Below, piece by piece: positions 1 to 4,643 of a DNA stretch of 5,880 nucleotides. Positions within the stretch are counted from its first letter, which is position 1. The number at the start of each line of letters is the position of its first letter. Under the pieces are notes generated by a model, which did no database searches, had not been told where the DNA came from, and saw nothing but the letters and a program-made list of their open reading frames with translations. This stretch comes from a bacterium (GTDB lineage: Bacteria; Dependentiae; Babeliae; Babeliales; RVW-14), in assembly GCA_010027825.1 (NCBI GenBank), contig RGUK01000106.1, positions 1-5,880 of the forward strand, in the 5' to 3' direction. The position numbers and the translations under genes were made by a program.

Positions 1-1
1 C

Positions 2-217
2 TTGAAGGCTTATCGTTATCAAGCGGCGATTATGGGCGTTCTGGATCAGGCGCAGTTGACGACTATTGACGGCAAAGTGAAGATCGTATGTGTGATTGAA
101 AACGCGCAGTTCTCTCCGCTTTACACGGATTCTGGAGATCCTAAAGATCCGAGAACCGTGTTCCGCAAAGAGGTATCGGTAGAACTCGCTATTCAACATT
201 ACGAAAGTTTAGTTTAA
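2..217 (+). CDS. Partial small phage tail-module protein, C-terminal 71 codons (unrecognised)
   Basis: The frame is open from the left edge to a TAA at 215-217, so this is probably the 3' end of a longer gene. The first readable codon is TTG, which could be an internal Leu or a start; no upstream sequence is available to decide. The visible part alternates short hydrophobic stretches with polar turns (for example VKIVCVIENAQF and KEVSVELAIQHY), which suggests a beta-rich fold. I see no motif that names a family. It lies directly before a tail tube-like gene, 13 bases from stop to next start. In many tailed phages this slot holds the tail terminator or a head-tail completion protein, and that is inference from position only. 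It is very likely a real coding region because it is continuous, in the operon direction, and followed by a strong ribosome binding site. Confidence 0.7.
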   Translation: MKAYRYQAAIMGVLDQAQLTTIDGKVKIVCVIENAQFSPLYTDSGDPKDPRTVFRKEVSVELAIQHYESLV

Positions 218-220
218 CTA

Positions 221-226
221 AGGAGG
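221..226 (+). promoter_or_regulatory. Strong Shine-Dalgarno AGGAGG for the tail tube gene
   Basis: AGGAGG lies four bases before the ATG at 231 and directly after the upstream stop. It is the best Shine-Dalgarno match in the window, as expected for a structural protein needed in many copies. The spacing is at the short end but workable, and it fixes the start of the 287-aa gene. Confidence 0.85.
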
Positions 227-230
227 AATA

Positions 231-1094
231 ATGAGTAACTCAGTTGTAACAACATCGAAAATGGAACTCTCCCCGATGCGGGTGAGTTATGGTCCGCTCG
301 GGAACGAAGTCGATCTCGGCGGTACACTTGCAAACGTGGTGATCTCCACCAAGTATGCGAAATCCAACATTCTCGCGGATCAATCGGGTTCAACGGTTCG
401 GGATAGAAGGACTTCAGGTCTTGAAATCACTGTGACCACTGAGCTTGTGGAGATTCAAAACAAGGATATTTGGAAAGTCGTTTTCCCTCATGCAACCAAG
501 ATCGGAACGGGTCAAGGTTCTTTAGCCGTGATCCAGTTTGAAGGAATTATCGGCGATGGCGACCAGATCAATTCTAACCGCCTCATTCTTCACCCGTTGT
601 CTAAGTCTGACATTGATCTTTCGACCGATTACACTTTTTTTAAGGCAACTGCATCAGCCGAGAGCTCGATCACTTATGGACCGAGCGAACAGGCTAGGCT
701 GAAGATTGTTTGGAATATCCTTCCCGACGAGACTCAAGTTCCTAACAAGTTTTTCCGCTACGGCGATCCTGCGATCGTCGCAGTTCCTGCGGTCGCTGGT
801 TCACCAGTGTTTACCGGAACTGGCAACGGAACTCTTACCGGCGTTGTAGTGTCAAATCAGTTCACGGCAACCGAGACCATCACTGTTCTCTGCTTGGGCG
901 CACCCGGCGCCAACTTATCGAACTGGAGCGTTACGGGATCGGTCAGCGGTCCTCTCGGCATCGTGCAAGTAACGGGTGGTCCGGGTGGAACCGGAACCTT
1001 CTCGGCGAACCAGATCGGTTTTGTAATCACCGATGGATCGACCGACTTTGTTGCTGGTGATCAGTTCACTATCGCGACCACTGCGGCATCGTAA
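231..1094 (+). CDS. Phage major tail tube-like protein with extra C-terminal domain
   Basis: 287 aa, ATG start fixed by AGGAGG four bases upstream. Residues about 17-180 look like a tail tube protein: an early LGGTLANVVIST segment, an acidic or polar loop with DQSGSTVRDRR (50-60), an alternating beta-strand segment LEITVTTELVEIQ (64-76), then WKVVFPHA (81-88), LHPLS (120-124), ITYGPSEQ (147-154) and a strand KIVWNILPD (158-166). Many such subunits would stack in rings to form the tail channel. Residues about 192-287 form a separate Gly/Thr/Val-rich domain beginning GTGNGTLTGV and ending VAGDQFTIAT. It would sit on the outside of the tube, as the C-terminal Ig-like domain of lambda gpV does. 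The neighbours support the call: a frameshifted chaperone pair and a tape measure gene follow, in the canonical order. The tube assignment rests on position and general pattern, without a database search. A decoration or other structural protein is the main alternative. Confidence 0.78.
   Translation: MSNSVVTTSKMELSPMRVSYGPLGNEVDLGGTLANVVISTKYAKSNILADQSGSTVRDRRTSGLEITVTTELVEIQNKDIWKVVFPHATKIGTGQGSLAVIQFEGIIGDGDQINSNRLILHPLSKSDIDLSTDYTFFKATASAESSITYGPSEQARLKIVWNILPDETQVPNKFFRYGDPAIVAVPAVAGSPVFTGTGNGTLTGVVVSNQFTATETITVLCLGAPGANLSNWSVTGSVSGPLGIVQVTGGPGGTGTFSANQIGFVITDGSTDFVAGDQFTIATTAAS
804..1091 (+). other. C-terminal decoration-like module of the tube protein (residues ~192-287)
   Basis: The segment runs GTGNGTL ... 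GPLGIVQVTGGPGGTGTF ... IGFVITDGSTDFVAGDQFTI. The order 'GNGTL, strands, LG...G, G-rich turn, F.I..G...F..GD.FTI' matches a pattern I know from phage head decoration proteins and other capsid or tail accessory proteins. A short Ala/Pro/Val-rich linker (AIVAVPAVAGSP, 181-192) separates it from the tube fold. It is read here as a detachable surface domain. Its function is unknown; binding to cell-surface sugars or stabilising the shaft are possibilities. Confidence 0.55.
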
Positions 1095-1109
1095 TATGGG
1101 GGCTTGGTG

Positions 1110-1496
1110 ATGAACTTTTTCAACTCGAAACAAGCAAGGCAAAACAACATTCCAGTCGTGAGCGATCTCGATGCGATGATTGCCGAGTCCGTGCCGTTTC
1201 GGTTTAATGGAAAAGTTCATCACATCAAGCCGATTTCTGTGATTGAGTTTTATCAATACACTCAATCGCTAGAAAAGTTGATGCAGCTCAAGGACGCTGA
1301 AAAGGTGACTGGAGATGATCTGGTTGACGCATATTACAATCTTTTTAGAACCGTATGCGAAACGATACAGCATTCTGATATTGAGAAGATGACCACGGCT
1401 CAGGCCGGGGCCTTATTCGCTTTGACGCTTGATTGTGTAACCGGGAAGGCTCACGGTTCAGATGATGAAGCCTTAAAAAAAAAGACCACAACCTGA
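1110..1496 (+). CDS. Tail assembly chaperone, short form (lambda gpG-like)
   Basis: 128 aa from ATG 1110. TTG 1104 and GTG 1107 are in frame upstream, but ATG is preferred because a GGGGG run at 1098-1102 sits seven bases before it. The protein is small, soluble and mostly helical, with PFRFNGKVHHIKPISVIEFYQY near residues 31-52. That 'F.FNGK...IKPIS...F' pattern is typical of tail assembly chaperones. The C-terminal third is also helical (IEKMTTAQAGALFALTLDCV), then an acidic stretch and a Lys run just before the TGA. It sits between the tube and tape measure genes, where the chaperone of long-tailed phages lies. There it coats the tape measure protein and recruits tube subunits without entering the finished tail. 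The call rests on gene order plus the frameshift arrangement at its 3' end. Confidence 0.8.
   Translation: MNFFNSKQARQNNIPVVSDLDAMIAESVPFRFNGKVHHIKPISVIEFYQYTQSLEKLMQLKDAEKVTGDDLVDAYYNLFRTVCETIQHSDIEKMTTAQAGALFALTLDCVTGKAHGSDDEALKKKTTT
1478..1484 (+). promoter_or_regulatory. -1 programmed frameshift site A AAA AAG
   Basis: Nine A's (1475-1483) followed by G are read in frame 0 as TTA AAA AAA AAG. This contains the classical -1 slippery heptamer A AAA AAG at 1478-1484, and A AAA AAA at 1475-1481 overlaps it. The frame-0 stop is at 1494-1496, ten bases on. The -1 frame has a TGA at 1466-1468 just upstream and is then open to 1850, so a shift must occur between 1469 and 1496, and this is the only slippery motif there. 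I see no Shine-Dalgarno-like stimulator 10-14 bases upstream (the nearest GGAAGG is about 28 away) and only a weak 5-bp stem downstream. A nine-A run can also cause transcriptional slippage, which would give a similar product. Confidence 0.85.
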
Positions 1497-1852
1497 CCGA
1501 TAAGCTAGAAAAGGTTCGCATTTCTGCCAGTGATCTCACGGCCGAAGCGTGTTTGTTGTTTGGATGGACTCCCGAAAACGTGCTGAATATGCCTGCGGCT
1601 CGGTTTTTTGCTTTGCTTTCAAGCGGTCGTAAAATTGAACGAATGAAGCGGGCGCAAGAGCACGTTGCAAGTTGCGACATTGCTTCAATATCTTTAGGCG
1701 ATTCCGAATACTATGAGCACGTGCGCAAGATATTTTACTTTCGAGCAATCGGGGAGGATGATGGTGCAAGTAGGCGCGGTCTTGATCCCACAGATCCCGC
1801 CACGGTCGCAGCGGTCGAGGCTTTGTTTGAGATGGCGCAGAGGATGAACTGA
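1484..1852 (+). CDS. Tail assembly chaperone, frameshift extension (lambda T-like part of GT)
   Basis: This open frame continues the short chaperone after a -1 shift at 1478-1484. It begins DHNLTDKLEKVRISASDL and runs 122 codons to the TGA at 1850-1852. The fused product from ATG 1110 would be 247 aa. It has no credible start of its own: the first start-type codon other than CTG is a TTG at 1553 without a Shine-Dalgarno, and the 23 codons before it read as normal protein. Features include GWTPENVLNMPAARFFALL, a helix rich in Lys/Arg (SGRKIERMKRAQEH), and a C-terminal helix AAVEALFEMAQRMN. In lambda the T part of GT contacts the assembling tube while G binds the tape measure. Its stop overlaps the tape measure ATG by one base (TGATG), suggesting coupled translation of the two. 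Confidence 0.82.
   Translation, partial: DHNLTDKLEKVRISASDLTAEACLLFGWTPENVLNMPAARFFALLSSGRKIERMKRAQEHVASCDIASISLGDSEYYEHVRKIFYFRAIGEDDGASRRGLDPTDPATVAAVEALFEMAQRMN
1839..1844 (+). promoter_or_regulatory. Shine-Dalgarno AGAGGA for the tape measure gene
   Basis: AGAGGA lies seven bases before ATG 1852, inside the end of the chaperone extension. With the TGATG stop-start overlap, it supports both reinitiation and independent initiation. Tape measure synthesis therefore need not depend wholly on ribosomes that frameshifted upstream. Confidence 0.7.
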
Positions 1853-3849
1853 TGTCGACAGAAAAGACAGTCTTTGACTTAGATGTGAACGCTAAGGGGT
1901 TCATCTCTGGCGTTCAAGAAGCAAAAAAGACTCTTTCCGATCTCGGCAAGATTGAAAACATTTCGGAACTCCTGGGCGGGTTCAAGACAATGGGTCTCAT
2001 GCTTGGAGCCGTGGGCGCTTCTGTGCTTGCGGTGAAGGCGGCCTTCGACATGACTCTCGAGGGCGAGAAGCTCGAGAAGATTAACAATCAATTTAACATC
2101 CTCTCCAAGAACGCCGGGATCGTGGGATCCGAGCTCAAGGAGGCCCTTGAGAAGGGGGCGAAGGGTCTCATCGACGACTCGGATCTTCTCGAGGTGGCGA
2201 ACAAGGGGATCGTCGCACTCGGTAAGAACTCGATGATCATGGGCCAGACGCTTGAGCTTGCGATGAAAATTGCGAAAGTCTCGACTCAGGATGCGAAGGA
2301 AATCTTCGAGGCCCTGAACACGGCGGTCGCATCCGGGAACATGCGGATGCTTCGCCAGTACGGGATTATAGTCGACTCTGAGAAGGCGCTCAGAACTTAT
2401 GCCAAGGCTCACGGCCAGATGGTCTCGGATCTTGGGGAGGAAGAGAAGAAGAGAGCCCTTGCAAACGAAGCTCTTCGCAAGGCCGAGATCGCATATCGTG
2501 GCATCGAGACCGGGACGGAATCGCTCACCTCATCGACCAAGCGTCTCGGGGTCCAGTGGAACGATTTCAAGGAAGCCGTTTCTCTTGCGGTCGAGAAGGT
2601 TTTCAAGCCGGTATTTATCCCCATCGTCAATGCGATGACGGACGCTGTCCATTCATTAGGTCGTGGACTCAAGCAGACGTTCGGATCTGATGCGGAGAAG
2701 AACGCCGCAGGGCTCGAAGTGATCAAGGAAAAGATCGCATCAGTCACGGAGTCGATCGAAGAGGCGAAGAAGCGTGAGGGGTTTTTCAACAAGTTCTTGG
2801 GCGAGGAAGCGATCAACAAGAAGATTGCCTACCTTGAGGGGCTCAAGGCGAAGTACGTAGAAACCCTGAACACTCTCGAGCAGAAGAGTCTCGAGATGAA
2901 AGACAAGATCGAAGTCCCGACTCCATCGGGGGACACTGAAGGATCAGAAGAGAAAAAGACCGCAAGGATCAAGTTCGAGGCCGATCTTCTTAAACTCTCC
3001 CGGGAACGTGTAGAGGGTGAGATCAGGAACGAGACCGACCTCGATGCCTTCCGATCCGAGATGATCGAGAAGCGATCCATCATGGAAATGGAGCTTTATA
3101 ACAGGCTCCGTGGGGTGGACGAAGTAGCAAAAAAAGAAGCTATTGAAGGAACCGAGATGGTCGAGAACCAGAAGCTCGAGATCCGGCGCAAGTATGCGAT
3201 GGAGATTGAGGCTCTGGACCGGAACCTTGCGGATCAAGAGCTTCGTATTCTTCAACAATCGGCAGATCAAAACAAATATAATGCTAAAGGATTTGCAGAT
3301 GGATGGAAGGTGGCATCGAAGCAAGCGGCGAATGATTTTATGAACTTCTCGACCTTGGGTCAGAAGGCGAATGCTGGACTAACGAAATCGCTATCGGCCG
3401 GATTCAAGGCGATGGGGGACGGGTCCGAAAATGCCGCTGAAGCGATGAAAAAGGCGTTTTTAGGAGCAATTGGAGACGAGGCAATTGCTAGAGGCGAGTT
3501 CCTCTTGGGAAGTTCTTTGTTTCCTCCTAACCCACTGGGATTAGCTGCGGGGGGCGCTCTCGTGGCCCTTGGAGCTAAATTGAAAAGCCTTGCTGGTGGT
3601 GGAGGAAGCTCAATCGGTGCTGGCGGTGGGGGCGGTGGGGGGAGTTTTGCAAGAGAAGAAATCCCTTCAACCATGGCAACTCTACAAGAGGCAGAAGAAA
3701 AGAAACCTCAAAAGGCAGTCACTATACAGGTGCAAGGTAATTACTTTGAGACGGAGCAGACGAAGCGGACTCTGATGGAGATGATCCGAGCTGAAACTGA
3801 TGCGACCTCGTTCTCTTATGTACAAATCAATCAGGGAGGGGCGCAATAA
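1852..3849 (+). CDS. Tail tape measure protein
   Basis: 665 aa, the longest gene here, placed right after the chaperone pair as in lambda gpH. The N-terminal third is helical, with a hydrophobic stretch at 47-64 (MGLMLGAVGASVLAV) and an Ala/Lys/Glu-rich body containing KIAKVSTQDAKEIFEALNTAVASGN (139-163) and KRLGVQWNDFKEAVSLAVEKVF (230-251), features common in short tape measure proteins. Two stretches rich in charged residues, about 280-352 and 370-470, are likely coiled coils, separated by a Pro/Ser/Glu linker (354-368). Residues about 551-577 form a second hydrophobic, Gly/Ala-rich segment, followed by a polyglycine stretch (582-597) and a beta-like tail (AVTIQVQGNYF). I see no peptidase or lysozyme motif. 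By the usual 0.15 nm per residue the tail would be about 100 nm. The start overlaps the previous stop by one base and the end overlaps the next ATG. Codon choice is patchy (see findings). Confidence 0.9.
   Translation: MSTEKTVFDLDVNAKGFISGVQEAKKTLSDLGKIENISELLGGFKTMGLMLGAVGASVLAVKAAFDMTLEGEKLEKINNQFNILSKNAGIVGSELKEALEKGAKGLIDDSDLLEVANKGIVALGKNSMIMGQTLELAMKIAKVSTQDAKEIFEALNTAVASGNMRMLRQYGIIVDSEKALRTYAKAHGQMVSDLGEEEKKRALANEALRKAEIAYRGIETGTESLTSSTKRLGVQWNDFKEAVSLAVEKVFKPVFIPIVNAMTDAVHSLGRGLKQTFGSDAEKNAAGLEVIKEKIASVTESIEEAKKREGFFNKFLGEEAINKKIAYLEGLKAKYVETLNTLEQKSLEMKDKIEVPTPSGDTEGSEEKKTARIKFEADLLKLSRERVEGEIRNETDLDAFRSEMIEKRSIMEMELYNRLRGVDEVAKKEAIEGTEMVENQKLEIRRKYAMEIEALDRNLADQELRILQQSADQNKYNAKGFADGWKVASKQAANDFMNFSTLGQKANAGLTKSLSAGFKAMGDGSENAAEAMKKAFLGAIGDEAIARGEFLLGSSLFPPNPLGLAAGGALVALGAKLKSLAGGGGSSIGAGGGGGGGSFAREEIPSTMATLQEAEEKKPQKAVTIQVQGNYFETEQTKRTLMEMIRAETDATSFSYVQINQGGAQ
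3595..3642 (+). repeat. G-rich tract encoding polyglycine in the tape measure gene
   Basis: Two G-rich clusters, 3595-3605 (four GG pairs with single-base spacers) and 3622-3642 (GG, GG, G5, GG, G6), encode most of the Gly-rich stretch at residues 582-597 of the tape measure protein. The protein segment is a flexible linker between the C-terminal hydrophobic region and the beta-like end. Both clusters have the spacing expected of two-tier G-quadruplexes on the coding strand and thus in the mRNA. The G5 and G6 runs could also be prone to replication slippage. Confidence 0.7.
3834..3839 (+). promoter_or_regulatory. Shine-Dalgarno GGGAGG for the 260-aa gene
   Basis: GGGAGG lies nine bases before ATG 3849, within the last codons of the tape measure gene. 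The start shares its A with the TAA stop (TAATG). This site and overlap choose ATG 3849 as the start. Confidence 0.7.
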
Positions 3850-4631
3850 TGGCATTAAGACAGAAGAGTTCTTTCCTGTATAATTTACAGATAACAAGCG
3901 CAAACTCATCGCTTGATTTCAAAACATCTGCCCTTGGTGCCGAGAAGAACGCCACTTTAAACACCGGAACCTATTCCCTTCAGGATCTAGGCGCGGAGGT
4001 CGTTAGAGCGCTCCAAGCTGCCGATCCGATCAATACTTATTCATATTCAATCAATAGAAACCTAGTCGGGGGCACTCAGAACAGGCTAACAATTTCGACC
4101 GTTACCGGGACGTTTTTATCTTTGTTATTTGGAACGGGATCACGGATTGTAACCTCGGTTGGGCCTACGCTTGGCTTTGCCGCTACTGATCAGACGGGTC
4201 TTCTCAGCTATCAAGGGACTAGCTCATGCGGAACAATTTTGCTGCCAACCTTTGTTGGATATACTTATCTCTCCCCCACCTACATTCAAAAGATGATCGG
4301 AAATTCAAATATCTCTGCGGCTGGATTTAAGGAGACAATTTATTTTGCCACGCATAAATTTTTTCAAGTGGAGTTCAAATACGAGCCTGAGATCAAAGTG
4401 ACAAACGAATGGGCTCCATTCATGCAATGGGCCGCGAAGGGCAGGCCTCTTGAGTTCTGCCCGGACATTACGGTTCCGAATACTGTTTTTAATTGTACGT
4501 TGGAAAAAACATCATACGACGGGAAGGGGCTCGGGTATCAGTTTCGAGAGATGCTGCCGGACTTCCCATTTTTATATACTTCGGGTCAGATGATTTACAG
4601 GATCATTCCGCCTACGGTATCTTACGCATAA
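3849..4631 (+). CDS. Putative distal tail protein with N-terminal accessory module
   Basis: 260 aa, ATG overlapping the tape measure stop by one base. Two parts can be seen. Residues about 8-122 carry the order 'LDF..., ATLNTGTYSLQDLGAEVVRALQAAD, YSYSINR, LTISTVTGTFLSLLFGTG, LGFAATDQTGLLSYQG'. I recognise this as a recurring module in phage and viral structural proteins, with a helix after 'GTYS..DL' and a closing 'LGF...DQTG..SY'. Residues about 158-255 are beta-rich: KETIYFATHKFFQVEFKY, NEWAPFMQWAAKGRPLEFCPDI, then paired strands ending MIYRIIP. The second part, with 'W..F..W...G.P..F.PD', resembles distal or minor tail proteins that cap the tube before the fibre. Position between tape measure and fibre genes fits a Dit-type hub. 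The role is inference; another minor tail protein is the alternative. Confidence 0.65.
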   Translation: MALRQKSSFLYNLQITSANSSLDFKTSALGAEKNATLNTGTYSLQDLGAEVVRALQAADPINTYSYSINRNLVGGTQNRLTISTVTGTFLSLLFGTGSRIVTSVGPTLGFAATDQTGLLSYQGTSSCGTILLPTFVGYTYLSPTYIQKMIGNSNISAAGFKETIYFATHKFFQVEFKYEPEIKVTNEWAPFMQWAAKGRPLEFCPDITVPNTVFNCTLEKTSYDGKGLGYQFREMLPDFPFLYTSGQMIYRIIPPTVSYA

Positions 4632-4635
4632 GGAG
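4631..4635 (+). promoter_or_regulatory. Shine-Dalgarno AGGAG for the tail fibre gene
   Basis: AGGAG (AAGGAG counting the preceding A) begins within the upstream TAA stop and lies eight bases before ATG 4644, an optimal spacing. It sets the start of the fibre gene. Confidence 0.8.
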
Positions 4636-4643
4636 CGAGTGAG

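Noticed and set aside
1096..1110. Four-codon mini reading frame (ATG at 1096, TGA at 1108-1110) overlapping the chaperone ATG
   Set aside because: It could act as a leader peptide, but has no Shine-Dalgarno of its own (its start lies two bases after the previous stop) and the G run inside it serves as the chaperone's binding site. Coincidence is more likely.
915..1265. Antisense open frame across the tube-chaperone junction
   Set aside because: It crosses two well-supported sense genes and the sense ribosome binding region, and has no motif.
1490..1516. Stem of AACCT (1490-1494) with AGGTT (1512-1516) as a frameshift stimulator
   Set aside because: The spacing after the slippery site is suitable, but five base pairs with a 17-base loop is too weak to call without a folding calculation.
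1553..1852. Independent 99-aa gene starting at TTG 1553
   Set aside because: No Shine-Dalgarno lies before it, and the same frame reads as sensible protein back to the slippery site at 1484. It is better explained as the 3' part of the frameshift product.
1879..2412. Antisense open frame of 177 codons opposite the tape measure gene
   Set aside because: It overlaps a clear tape measure gene completely. The strong CTC/GAG/AAG codon bias of the sense strand leaves few stops on the other strand, and the product (rich in Leu, His, Arg) has no recognisable features.
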